From NCBI GenBank assembly GCA_003290165.1, contig QNQO01000222.1, forward strand, positions 1 through 64,000: a stretch of 64,000 bases of DNA, read 5' to 3'. The position numbers and the translations under genes are program-made. This document shows, one piece after another, positions 12,627 to 23,631 of this stretch; positions within the stretch are counted from its first letter, which is position 1, and every line of letters starts with the position of its first letter. Source of the stretch: Berberis thunbergii (lineage: Eukaryota > Streptophyta > Magnoliopsida > Ranunculales > Berberidaceae). Below the pieces are notes generated by a model. It saw only the letters and a list, made by a program, of their open reading frames with translations. It was not told the origin of the DNA and made no database searches.

Positions 12627-13365
12627 CTGTTTGTCTGCCAAAAAACCAACGATTGTCCCAAACAACATTGAAAATCCAAATCCAGTAATGAAAAGCCTTC
12701 CAATCCCTTTACTAAAACCATAAGTGCCCCATAGGTAATACACATAATGTCCCTGCAACCAATCCCTTGCTATTGTCATACAAACAAACATCAGTCAGAT
12801 AAGGAAATACAATCCAATTCAACAACTTCAATCTATTTACAAACAATAACAACAAAATGTTGATTCCCGCCACATGAGAGCAAATAAGATCTCCTATTCC
12901 ATTCCCCTAAACCAATATTCTATAGAGTTAAAAACTTGCTAATACACAAAATGTCAGAAACAACAGATCAAACACTTTACAAACTACAAAACACTAAAAA
13001 ACATGATCATTTCCTACCAATTAACCTAAAACGCCCAATTAGTTGTCAAAACATTGAACACCCATTATAGATCTAACATCTTAAACACATATTAGCCAAT
13101 AATGTCCAAACTCCAATATGAAAACAAGCTTAAATGATCGAATTACGATCAAATTAAGTACACCCAGATCTAAAACTCAACAAAACAAATGAAATTGAAG
13201 ATACACATATCGAAACTATTAACCAAACAACATAAATGCTCGACCCGGACTGAGAAATGTTGATAAAATGGAAGATCTAGCTTACCCATCATGAGAGAGT
13301 AGACGAAGACATAATTGTTCTTGGAGGAATTGAAAGCAGTAGAAGTGTTGATGCAAATCCTCCAT
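12627..13365 (-). pseudogene. Captured 5' part of an MFSD5-like (molybdate-anion-transporter-like) gene, two exons
   Basis: First exon (~13365-13286) reads INTSTAFNSSKNNYVFVYSL then MM, ending in ATGATGG before gtaagc. Second exon (12769-12627) starts after acaatag and reads DWLQGHYVYYLWGTYGF, then FGFSMLFGTIVGFLADKQ. Together they match from memory the N-terminal two membrane segments of plant MFSD5-like carriers (family pattern MMAGDWLQGPYVYYLYxxYGF...LFGTIVGSLADKQGRK). Splice phases agree across the ~516-bp intron. The second exon is followed by TAG instead of a GT donor, so splicing beyond it appears lost. Confidence 0.8.
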
Positions 13366-14064
13366 TTTGGATCCTTCTGAAACCCGATGGAAACATGTCG
13401 AAATTGACAGTGTGAGTTGTAAGCTAATACACAACCCTTTCTTATGGACCAACTTCAAAATTTTCACCAGATCGACATTTCCTTCAAAAATAAATTGCAA
13501 ATCGATGGAAATTAGCAACTTATAAACCCTTTGTTTCTTGCAATAATCACTATTGAGTATGTTGAGCTAGTTACCTGGAAATTTCCAAAACACATAAGTG
13601 GAGATACAATTTAGGCCTCCATACTTAGCACTATCCTCCAAGTTCCTTCCAATCAAGACCTCCCTTTTCTTCATTCTCTACTCTAACATTCAACAAACCC
13701 GAAAATAGAAATGAAGCAACAACTCGAGAGCGAGAGATAGGCAAGAGCAACATAGAGAGGGAGAGCGATAGAGCGAGAGAGAGGCGAGAGTGACATAGAG
13801 AGCTAGAGCGAGGGAGAGTGGAGAGTTGCAGAGTGAGGGAGAGAGGGGCGCTAGGGCTGCGTGTTTCTCTCTTCTTAGGTATTAGCTTAGAATGAGCATG
13901 ATATCAAATTTTGGGCAAAATAATTAGTGTTTTTGCGCTTTTTATCTCTGGCTTCATTTTTGACAACGTTTTCAGATTATAATTTTATTAAAACTGGCTT
14001 TTCATAGCACAAACTTAAAAAATGCTATGCTCAAATGCTATTAAAAGTCAATTGTGTTGTAGTG

Positions 14065-15340
14065 CTTGAAACTCTGACCACCACAAATGTCTTTAGAGTG
14101 TTCCACCACTAGCTGAAGCATTTTTTCATTGATAATTCGAGGAACATCATTGGACAACTCAGCAACGTTCGAGACACCATAAGTAGAAAGGAGCTTATTT
14201 TCATTATCGTCCAACGGACGAGTAGTCTCCCTTTCGATCCTTTTCAACGTGAGCCTTAGCTCCTCAGCCTCATTGAAAGATTCACGATCTCCGTTTGCAA
14301 CATCGTCGTGGGAAAGATTTGGGCGAAAGGCAGCTCCGATAACATCCTGAGGATTCAGACTGGACACAACCCGAGTAGAACCACAATTAGAAAGTCGTTT
14401 CTTCCTCGAAACCCGACAAAGGACAACCGGGAATTACCTTTTCAAACTCATAAACCTCGCAAGTTTTCTTTTTTGTGAATGAAATGATTATGATGTTAAC
14501 AGAAGCATTGAGATCCGTAACACGCCGGTCCAAACTCGCTTCCTAATCAATAATAGAGTCACTATCGCCAGCACGAGCAGCACAAGGATCGCAATCTACA
14601 AAGGCCTCATCACGAGACTCAGTAAATATAGCTTGTTCCACTTCATTCATAGTGTACAAAACACTACGCTCTAGGATACCCTTGGAAAGAAATGCCTCCA
14701 CAGGAAAGTGGTGAAGCATCGAGAATCGGTTATTGATCCTCTGTTCCTCAGCAGTTAAATGTATATTCTTTCGCTTATTAGGAACTCAGAATGATCGAAA
14801 AATCAAACGACCTTGCAATTAGAAGTAGTCTGAGTTCACAGAAGCATAAAATAAGACCGCGACCAATCGCTAATATCGTCACTAAGTTTCTTGAAACAAA
14901 CTAAAGAATGGAGGAAGCAAATATCCTTGTTCATCAACAAACCAACCACCGAATGCAAAACCCTCATAGTAAATGGAATGTCAGATAGAATAGCTCTCGC
15001 GTAAGAAAAAACCATCACATTCCAAACATTAGGGCCCATTTGGGCAGGAGGAATGCCCAAGAAGTTCAGATACTCCCATAATAGCTCCAGAACTGGGAAC
15101 CAAAAGCCAAAAGAAAACATGCACGAAGACAATGTGTTGTATCCAGCCTTTGAATTACAAGGGCTTTCATCCTATTTAGGCATGATAATCTCGAGGTCGG
15201 ACGGGAGATTATAATCAGAACAAAGATTATTCAGCATCATTTGATAAGCTTTGTTGGGAGAATAATGAGCCTCGCCCCAAGTTAGCGATTTATCAGTTAG
15301 CAAATCAGTTTCCTTTCAAAAAATAAGATTCACAGTAACA
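14065..15340 (-). pseudogene. Gypsy antisense ORF copy B, N-terminal half
   Basis: Minus-strand frames give the N-terminal domain (about 15310-14840: a Tyr/Leu-rich start, then WEYLNFLGIPPAQMGPNVW) and a middle region (14367-14041, with RLTLKRIERETTRPLDD). Both are parallel to copies C and D (WEYLDLVGIASAQLVPNGW; MNLALERSEKDSIRPLDDG). At least one in-frame stop occurs near 15175. It is cut at 14065 by the CACTA element to its left. To the right it runs almost directly into gag of the opposite strand. Confidence 0.6.
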
Positions 15341-15399
15341 AAGCTCACACAATATGATAGAAGATCAAGGGAACACTCCACAAATCCTCAATCTGGCAA

Positions 15400-15535
15400 T
15401 GAACAATACGACGTGTTACCTAATATTGATCCGGCGACAACTATAGAGTTAACCACACCTGCTAGAAAAGAGCTCCAACAATAAACGGTTCAGACGTCTC
15501 TAACATCTTGGAGAATCCTCTTGGATCCCCGAGTA
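15400..15535 (+). pseudogene. Gypsy gag fragment, left of CACTA insertion
   Basis: A plus-strand frame (with NIDPATTIELTTPARKELQQ) runs to the insertion point at 15535 and continues in frame from 23635 on the far side of the 8.1-kb CACTA element when one gta copy is dropped. I infer gag from that continuity and from the zinc-knuckle-like motif further on (about 23935-23985). Confidence 0.5.
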
Positions 15536-16268
15536 CACCACAACACAAATGGTTATAGATAGCACATGATAATAGCGGTTTTAAAAAAAGTGTTATGAAA
15601 GAGATTTTCGCTCGGGGCGCCAAAGTGTTTTTGGTCAATTGATGAATGGGATTTTTAAAAAGCGCTATGAAAGCGATTTTCGCTGGGGGCGCCAAAGTGC
15701 CCGCTCGATCCAAACCAAAAAAAACAAAGAAAAAGATAAACAAAACATAACAGAGAAAGAAGGAAGGAAGGAAAGAAGCAGAAGCCGAAGCCGTATCTCC
15801 CTCTCCCTTTCCGACTTCTTTCATCTCCCTCACCGTTCTGCTCTCCCTCTTTGATCTCTCTCCGTCTCCTATTGATCACCCTGTGCTATCAACGCCCAAC
15901 CTGTTTCGCCGTGTTCTCCCTCTCCAATTTGTTCTACTTCTCGCCGTGATCTCCTTCTCCGTTTCAGGTCTCTCATTTTCAACACACTCCTTCTCCGAGA
16001 TATGATCTTCTTTAGCTTCATCAACTCCCGGAGCAACTTCAATTTCATTGAGAACAACATCGAATGTCACCAATTCGCGACTTCACAAATTTGATATCTG
16101 TTTCATTAAAAGACGCAGATGAGTGTGCGCTTGTTTTCGTTCGTTTTTGCAATTTTTTGCTTGAATCGATTCGTAATCTAAGCTTTAGTAACTCTTTCTC
16201 AGTAGCTCAGGTATCTCTTTTACTGATTTTTTTCGTTGTAGATTAGCAATGGCAGTGATTAGCTAGGG

Positions 16269-18367
16269 TTCTGTGGGAGCAAATCTGGCAACAAGAAAGT
16301 CTTCAGTGATGCTGCACTTGATTTGGGAAATGAATTGGTTTGTGTTCTTCTGAACTCTATCTTTAAGGGTTCGTAATGGGTTTTTATTGTTTTTTGTTAT
16401 CATATTGAGTTCTTTCTTCTTCTATTCATTCATTTTGGGTTTCTGGATTAGAGATTGGTTTAGTGATTACTTGTGTTGTACTGCTTTTTATAGATTGGTG
16501 TCTTAGTTTTTATTGATTTTTGCAGGTAAGAAGAAGAATAGATTTAGTGTAAGGTGGTGGAAGTGTTGGATTGATGGGTTTGATATCTCAAAAGGTATAT
16601 GATGGTGGTTGCCATGTTCTTGGGTAATTAAGAAAGATGGGGGGGGGAGGTGTTTTTTATTCTTTTAGTTGTTCAATCTTTATTGACATAAATCATTCAT
16701 TATTGTTAAGCTATTTACTTGTTGGTCTCATGGACTTCTTATCTTGGTTTATGCTACTCAGGGTCATTCCAACAGCTCTTGTGCCTATCGAGGTATGCGG
16801 TATGCCTTCACTATATCTTCAATTATAATGCTTTGGTGTCTTCACATTTTTTGTAGATAAAAAAGGATGAAAATATATGTGCATCATGTACTTTTATAGT
16901 TTTAACAGTTCGCCCAAAATAGCCATTTGATAGATGACCTAAGAAAGCTCTTAAAACTTTCTAACAGATATCCTGAGCTAGCATTATAATTTCACAAAGC
17001 TATCTTGATAAAAAAATGTCACTTGTGTCTGGTGAAGCTTTATTAGACCACGTGAAGGATAAGCTCTTATAACCTTTCACATTGGGCATGGGTTTCAATT
17101 ATATATGCTAAATGTCTTTACGGTCTCTTAGCAACAACCACTTCTTTTTTCTTTTTCTTTTTTGTAATAAACCTCTTAATAATTCTTCATAGGGGGAGCA
17201 GAATATGCATTATAGTCCACAGAGGCTCCTTACAGTCTTACATACAAAATATTCAAACTGAAACAACACAATATTATAGATGAAACTCTGATAAATTACA
17301 GTTACCCATTATAGGGTTCATATAGGCCAAAACAATAGTTTTTTATAGAAACATTATTAACCAAATTTAGAAGCCTAAATCTATAAAATAGGACATTTCT
17401 AATATTCCTGGTATAAGTAACTATCATTTGTTCCTACATATCTTTCATCATGTAAACATGATATGAAAATAAATTCATACCAAGAGAAGCCATGCTCAAG
17501 TATTGATTCTCTCTATAGAAAGAAGCTCTTTCAAAAATTGTTTTGAGTGTTTTGTTGCTCATGAGGTTACAAAAGCTATTTAGTTATCTATCATGAATAT
17601 TTATGTTCAAGGACCGGCAGTTGTCTCTGTTATTTGGGAATACATAACATACTAAACATTTTGAAGGATTCTTTTGTTAATCTACTGACTAAGAAATTAT
17701 TAGAAAAAAAAAAATTGTGACCACTGACCAGTTACTAATTGGCTGAGTTATCATCTAAAATTCCAGATATCTGGTGAAAGTGTGGGTGATGTTAAAATTG
17801 TAGCAGACATGCATGAGCGAAAAGCAGAAATGGCTCAACAATCTGATGCCTTTATTGCTCTTCCTGGTAAGCTTTTAAACACAGGCCAACATGCATACAT
17901 CTATCTGGTCTTATTACTAGATTTTTGCATCATTATTTGTTTGATTTAGGGGGATATGGGACCATGGAAGAGCTTTTGGAGATAATAACATGGTCACAGC
18001 TTGGAATTCACAACAAACCGGTAATCCTTCAGTCTCCATGCTACGAAAATTGAAATGGAATTTCATGATAATTGAGCTATGTTGTAATGGGTGTCTCTGC
18101 TCAGATTGGTCTTCTAAATGTTGAAGGCTACTATAATCCTTTGTTTGCATTGTTCGACAATGGTGTTCGGGATGGTTTTATTCTTCCAGCTGCGAGGCAA
18201 ATTGTTATCTCCGCCCCAACTGCGAGAGAATTGCTAAAAAATATAGAGGTAAAAAATCTACTATTTCATATTTAAGGACCTAAAAGTGACTCTGATCTAT
18301 CAAAATTTTACAACAATACTCTCCAGCTCATGAACATGTTGCGCCTCACAGTAGCTGGCAGATATAG
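16269..18367 (+). pseudogene. LOG: Captured LOG gene (cytokinin riboside 5'-monophosphate phosphoribohydrolase), nearly full length but broken
   Basis: LOG enzymes release active cytokinin bases from nucleotide precursors in the cytosol. Seven exons in phase: 16269-16337 (FCGSKSGNKKVFSDAALD), 16526-16623 (GGGSVGLMGLISQ), 16762-16792 (VIPTALVPIE), 17767-17866 ([20 protein letters not shown]), 17950-18020 ([14 protein letters not shown]), 18105-18248 ([16 protein letters not shown] to LKNIE) and 18317-18367 (YSPAHEHVAPHSSWQI, stop). The hallmark PGGYGTMEE spans exons 4-5. Defects: no ATG before exon 1 (TAG just upstream of GFCGS); an in-frame TAA at 16550-16552 where the family has Tyr (IDLVYGGGS); and the last intron ends in AA, not AG. 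Length and exon order otherwise match the family. Host-gene introns are kept, so capture was at DNA level. Confidence 0.9.
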
Positions 18368-19480
18368 CGGCGGGTAGTTACCAAAGATGACTTGTAAATA
18401 TGTGAGGTTTTTTGTGTATTCTAGCTCTTCAATTTACATAGTTCCATAAATTCCTATTTTTATTTTGACATTGTGTTTAATTTACTTTCCACTGGTTTGT
18501 CGCTGACATCGACCATACTCTAGTTGCAGGATACTTATGCAATCTCAATTTTCACCCAACCTTTCCAGGTAACTACTAAAGATTATTTCAATTTTCATTA
18601 TACCTTCCTTTGCTACTACTATTGTAGGTTATTTTTGTGTTCTATATGTTAAAAGAATACCCATTGCGTAGCACAGAGAGACTCCATCATCTAGAAATTA
18701 GGGGGTTTGGAGATCACCATGTCCTTCATCGTATTTAAGCTATGTCGCGAACTGTAATAGGATTTTGCATTTCACATCCTAGTCGTGACCATAAGCGATT
18801 TGTTTATATAGTGTTATAGACGGTTCTTTACATTTATTGCGAGACTGGCTCTGAGCTAAACATGCATGTTCAAGATCAATCTTAAGAAAATTCTTGTATT
18901 TCATATTTCTTCAGTGGTTCCAACTTCATGTGTTCCAGTAGGTTAAATGGTGTTTTTTTTTACCTATAATAGTTACTTGTTTCGAATAGGTTTACATTTT
19001 CGTAGTGTCTATAGGTTTTATTTACTACTTTCAGCGATCAAATGGGTGAAATGATCTGATGGAAGGGCTCAAAACTTTCTGCCTTAAGAATAGGGAAAAC
19101 TTCATCGCATTGATTGACTAAAAGATGGGTTTTAAAAGAATAATAAAATATTAATTAACAAATAAGTCTTCTGCAGGAAATCTCCAAAGTGACAGAGGGT
19201 ACAAAAACAAGTAAAGAGATACTCAAACTTCAAATACTATGCATTTCATCTGAAGATAAAGCACTCGACTTGTTCAATATCACAATTAGGCCTTGAAGAT
19301 AAGATTAGGAATACAATTTACTGTCCCATGAAAACCATTGTAGAATATTTGATTCTACTCACTGCAAGGAGTTTCATTTGTTGAACATTTTCTCTGATAA
19401 AATGAATATGCTATACTCATATTCTACTTGCTTTATTTACTTAGTTTGTACCTTAATGTTTTTCTTTTGTGCATTCTATA
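18368..19480. other. CACTA interior without identified gene
   Basis: No known protein recognised. A short exon-like piece follows an AG acceptor near 18530 and ends at a gtaact donor near 18569. Another starts after ctgcag near 19178. Neither is identifiable. Confidence 0.35.
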
Positions 19481-19481
19481 G

Positions 19482-19545
19482 CATGTTGCACTCACGGATT
19501 TGGACAATTCTACATCATTCTTTGGTGTTTATGATGGCCATGGAG
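19482..19545 (+). pseudogene. Captured exon of a PP2C-type protein phosphatase
   Basis: A single 64-bp exon between acceptor ctatag and donor gtaaac reads VALTDLDNSTSFFGVYDGHG. FFGVYDGHGG is the metal-binding motif of plant PP2C Ser/Thr phosphatases (the Asp and the Gly carbonyl coordinate Mn/Mg). No other PP2C exon was recognised on either side, so only ~21 residues remain. Confidence 0.75.
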
Positions 19546-20739
19546 GTAAACATGCTTATATGGTACTTCTCTCATTATCTTTTGTGATTGTGGACTTGCG
19601 GATTAAAACAACTCTTAGAGTGGGAATTCATAGATACAACTTTTGTGAGTGTCAGAGTGACAAACTCTGAATATGAACTGTCAGCAAAAAATTCTCTTAG
19701 TTGTCACATCATCATTATTATGTCACCTACACTATAGTCCAGATACTGGATTTTGTGTTATATTCTCTTAGTGTCAGCAGTTGCTAGGTCTTTATTGTAT
19801 TTGTTCATAATCATAATGAGCTGTCAAGCAACTAAGATGTTAGAGTTCTTGTTGCTAGAATTTGGTTACAACGTAGGTAGTCCGAAGGTTTCAAATGCAT
19901 GCTTGCGAGGCTTATTCCTTCATTTCCTTGAAATGCAGCAAAAATGCATTCATTTTACTTTGCCTTGGGTATCTAGGAAAGGATTTTACTTTGGTTTGGG
20001 TATCTAGAAAAGGAAGTGCTTAAAGAAGCATGGATATTGTTGCAGATTGGAAAAGCTAAGTTTGGAAGTTCCAAGTTGATTGTATGCTTGTTAGTTCTTC
20101 AAAAAAATATATAGCTCCAAGTTTGGAAGCTATGAAGAATGACGTGGGTTTTGAATTTCTTAACAGGGTAAGCTTATTATTAGAGTTCAATTGTATGCAT
20201 TTCATTACTTTCTGAGATATAAAAAGGAAAACTGAACTATCTTATAAAAAGTGAGAAAATTTACAATTTTCTTTAGAGGTAAGGCAAACCAGAAATGGAG
20301 AAATATATATATCTACACAGACAAAATACTGTGATAGAGATTGTAGTGTAGTTTTGTTAAAGCTATGGAAATCGGAACAAAGATTTGGTAGTCTTTCACC
20401 GTATCTTTCACAAATCAGAGTTAATGCTTATTATGCTTAGTATACAATCATTATTTTATTCTGTTTCAATAACCATTGTGTTCCAATACCCAAATACAAT
20501 TTAGGTGCGATCAAGATAAAGAACACAAAGAGGATGATCCCAAATCTTCGAAAACCTCATGGGATAGTTTTCCTTGCACAGTCAAACTAAAATTTTTACT
20601 CTGCCGTTACGTGCTGCATGTTGCTGCAGTGAGGTTCTTTGCAAATTATAGTAGAGGAACATAGTATTAATTGTTTATGCTCTATTTTTGCAAATTATAG
20701 TAGAGGAACATAGCAAGTCAAGCAGCTGATTGCACTGAA

Positions 20740-21130
20740 GAAAGATCTGATGGAGCCTGGGATGTATTTGTTACAATGGAAGAAAACTCTGATGGAGCCT
20801 GAGTGCAGATTGGAGCTTCTGTATGTGATGTATTTGTTACAATGGAAGTGGATTTGTTACAAAAGTTGTGTTTTTATTCAGGTGAACTTAAGTGAACCTC
20901 TGTATGCCCTAGTGTGTTTTTATGCAGGTGTTTTTATGGAAGTGAAGTGAACTTTTGTGTTTTTATGTAGGTGTTTTTATGGATGTGAAGTGAAGTGAAC
21001 TTCTGTGTTTTTATGCAGGTGAACTTATGTGATAGTGAAGTTATGTTTTTATGTAAATGTCACAACAGAACTTCTGTATGCTCTAGTGAAGTGAACTTAA
21101 GTGAACTTGTGTTTTTATGCAGGTTTGAAA
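20740..21130 (+). repeat. Degenerate tandem repeats of a tttttatgcaggtgaac-type unit
   Basis: The motif gtgtttttat(g/t)caggtg(a/t) recurs about five times between 20865 and 21125, separated by variants of gaagtgaacttaagtgaac. Just to the left, gatgtatttgttacaatgga occurs at ~20760 and ~20825. Each unit contains a pyrimidine-rich run followed by cag|gt, so it resembles repeated splice acceptors. Function unknown. Confidence 0.6.
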
Positions 21131-21696
21131 ACATTACTATCAGACATGATTGCAGACTCATCAAAATAGCTTCATGGAGTCCGAAAATTGTGAAAGATTA
21201 ATGGTGCAGAGAAGCTGGATACAGTGACTCCGAAAGCTACAATTTCAGGTCAGTTCACTTCACTTGCCAACCTTGCTTCAACTATTTTGTTGCTTTGAAA
21301 GTAAGAAGCTATACATGTTCATTATCTTACTCATTAGGTACGAATCCTAGTTTCAGTAATGCATAAATCCAGCGCTTAGTTTGTACCTTTTGGTTGTATG
21401 TTTAAGGTTGGTTACTAAGATATGCTATGGCATTTAGGTTGTTTACAATGCAAACATACTTTCTGATTTGGTTGAGGAAAAGAAAAAGATGCAGAATTGG
21501 CTTGATTACTCCCAGCTTAAGTATTCTAGAAACATATCTAGAAGGCCAACAAGAAAGGTATTGCTTGTTTGTGATCCTATTTTTATTTCAGCCTACTTTT
21601 TTACTAGTGACTGGCATTTGTGAAACCTTGCAACTTGCTTGACCGTTGATCTCCTTTTCATATGGATGTCGTTAAGCAGACTGGTTTCCTGGGCCT

Positions 21697-22562
21697 TTGG
21701 GGAGAAAGAGTGGATTCACATCTTACTTTTATGGAGAGTATAAAATGAAAATGAATGTGGACAATGGAGGCTATGCACCCTTGGCAGGCAAGGGTGAATT
21801 AGGTATCAATAAATATGCATGGACTGCAGACGGTTCTCAGAAAACTCAATATCCTGCACAGGTATTACATCTATACGTTTTATCCATTTGGATCTACTTA
21901 AAACTTATATATGGTTCAAAAATGCTTATGTGTCTAAACCTGATGATGTTTAATTTGCAAAGGTGCATGTTCATATTCGAAAACAATGCAAACCCTTAGC
22001 GGAAGAACAATACAGGCAAATATTAGCTGATAACTACTACGGACAGGGTCATCACTTTTGGTTTGAGTTGGATCATGCCCAAACAGGAGCATTTCTCTTG
22101 TTGTTTGAAAAAAAAAATTCGATGTATACTGAGCCCACATATGCTCCTATCCAAAGAACTACTCAAAGAGCTTTTAATAATGTCAATAGGAGGCATGAAA
22201 TTTTAGATAAAGAGAACATGGGAAGGGAGGAAAAATGTGTATACGAGAGACTCGAACACATTGCACTCAATAAGGGAAGTCTGCATACTTCTGTTGAGAA
22301 TGATAGAAGAGAAGCTGCAGTGCCATCTACGGTTACTAAAACATGCTCGAGGAACGCGTCAGCTAACTCTTCTGGTTTTCTATCTGAAATCAACCAGGTA
22401 ATTAATTAGGCTATAGAATTTGTAACATAATTTGAAATAATTTTCCTTTTGTTCAAATATTTATTCTTCAATTTATTTATGTAGTTGAGGCAAGAAATGA
22501 ATGAGTTGAAGGCATTTTCAATGGAAAAAGAAAGAAAGATAAGTGCTCTAGAGATAGAAATG
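21697..22562 (+). pseudogene. Captured DCD-domain (NRP / kelch-DCD-like) gene fragment, three exons
   Basis: Exon a (about 21697-21861) ends INKYAWTADGSQKTQYPAQ. Exon b (21963-22397) begins VHVHIRKQCKPLAEEQYRQI and contains NYYGQGHHFWFELDHAQTG. Exon c (22485-22562) reads LRQEMNELKAFSMEKERKIS, coiled-coil-like. This is the plant DCD (development and cell death) domain, as in N-rich and kelch-repeat DCD proteins linked to stress-induced cell death. Splice phases agree across introns of 101 and 87 bp. The DCD N-terminal FGLP part is missing or altered and kelch repeats are absent, so it is a fragment. The next AGO exon begins only ~50 bp after exon c. Confidence 0.8.
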
Positions 22563-22613
22563 GTATTCTTCCTTTACATGTTTATGCTCTAATTAGTGTT
22601 CTCTGTTTTCTAG

Positions 22614-22925
22614 TTTTTCATTGAAACAAAGGAATGGAAGGGATGCAAATGGAGATGGTGAAGTCCAAACAACTGAAATAACAGTTTATAATTACTTTGT
22701 TAATCATCGCCGTATTGAGTTCCGCTATTCAGCTGAGTTACCTTGCATCAATGTTGGGAAACCAAAGCGTCCAACGTACATTCCCCTGGAGGTGATTAAG
22801 CTTCTTTTTTAACTTAACTGATTTTGTGATTGTTGACCTCTAGTGCCTAAACTGAAGCTTGCTTTCTGCAGCTTTGTTCTTTGGTGTCCTTGCAACGCTA
22901 TACAAAGGCATTGTCCACATTCCAG
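22614..22925 (+). pseudogene. AGO4: Captured AGO4-clade Argonaute fragment (PAZ region), two exons
   Basis: Exon 1 (22614-22791) reads FSLKQRNGRDANGDGEVQ, then ITVYNYFVNHRRIEFRYS, then LPCINVGKPKRPTYIPLE. Exon 2 (22872-22925) reads LCSLVSLQRYTKALSTFQ. These match the PAZ domain and following linker of the AGO4/6/9 clade, which binds 24-nt siRNAs in RNA-directed DNA methylation. The 80-bp intron has proper borders. Exon 2 ends with CAG followed by att, so the donor is missing and capture probably stopped there. MID and PIWI domains are absent. Assignment to the AGO4 clade rather than one paralogue is from memory of the family pattern. Confidence 0.85.
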
Positions 22926-23389
22926 ATTGGGCATGCAAAGGCAGGAAATGTGTGTGGCATCATTTGATTGGGCATGCAATGGGATTTGCAAATATGTTGA
23001 GAGGATAAAACATGCTCATAATGTGTGTGGTAAAGGAGATTGAGCCATGTGGAATGTTGATCTTTGAACAAAAGTTCTTGGAGAGAGCTATAAATGATAG
23101 ATTAACCCATTGGGAAGTTTGGAACATAAGTGTTGTTACATTGCCCAGTAAAGGCGTGCTTGCAATACCCATATGCTTTTGAGTTGATTGGAACACAAGT
23201 ATGTAAACAATTGATGTGTTACTTGTAGGAACAATAATACTACTAATTTTTCAATTCATTTATTGATTTGCCTCTATTCATGGAAATGTTTAAGTTTGGC
23301 ACATTTAAATTTTCATTTTTTAGAAATAAAACTTATAAGATGTAATAAAAAGTCATTTGATAGCAAAAAAAAAAAAATTTTGCTATGTA

Positions 23390-23610
23390 TACGTACCATA
23401 GCGTTTTAATAGCAACGCTATGGTAAGTTTGGCTTTTATAGTGTTTCAGAAACGCTAACGCTATGGTAGAGGCTACTATAGCATTTCTGAAACGCTATAA
23501 AAGCCAAACTTACCATAGCGTTTTAAAACCACTATAATAGCCCCTAGGTCTATTATAGCATCGGCTGTCATAGCGTTTTAGGTTGTCATAGCGTTTTTGA
23601 AACGCTATGA
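23390..23610. repeat. CACTA subterminal palindromic repeats with an inner inverted repeat
   Basis: catagcgttttt and its complement aaacgctatg occur at least eight times in both orientations. aacgctatggtaagtttggc (from ~23414) is answered by its complement ending at ~23525. This fits transposase-binding repeats near the right end of the element. Confidence 0.8.
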
Positions 23611-23631
23611 ATCAACATTTTTCTTGTAGTG

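Larger units (their letters stand above)
9366..14064 (-). mobile_element. Gene-capturing CACTA transposon (Pack-CACTA), 4.7 kb
   Basis: Left end CATTACAAGAAAAAAGCCC; right end, inverted, CACTACAACACAATTGAC. Both fit the CACTACAA-type termini common in plants, the left with one T for C. The 3-bp flanks are identical (ctt at 9363-9365 and at 14065-14067), the TSD size of CACTA elements. The interrupted aORF frame is restored when element plus one ctt is removed. No transposase was found, so it is probably non-autonomous. Inside, on the minus strand, are exons of an MFSD5-like carrier followed by a plastidic glucose transporter. A/G-rich ga(g)agag repeats at 13730-13850 resemble a captured 5' UTR. 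Confidence 0.8.
15536..23631 (+). mobile_element. Gene-capturing CACTA transposon (Pack-CACTA), 8.1 kb, with parts of at least four host genes
   Basis: Left end CACCACAACACAAATGGTTA; right end, inverted, CACTACAAGAAAAATGTTGA; about three quarters of positions agree. Identical 3-bp flanks (gta at 15533-15535 and at 23632-23634) and restoration of the interrupted gypsy gag frame on removal prove the limits. Subterminal repeats are clear: gcgctatgaaagcga / tttcgctgggggcgccaaagtg units at ~15570-15700 on the left, and catagcgttttt / aaacgctatg units at 23390-23610 on the right, the latter including a ~34-bp-arm inverted repeat. Captured genes, all on the plus strand: LOG (16269-18367), PP2C (19482-19545), DCD-domain gene (~21750-22562) and AGO4-clade (22614-22925). 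No transposase seen. Confidence 0.85.

Noticed and set aside
15462..16073. ORFs on the minus strand at 15.5-16.1 kb
   Set aside because: Arg/Glu/Phe-rich frames from ctctcc / gaaggaagg repeats in a probable captured 5' UTR; shadows rather than genes.
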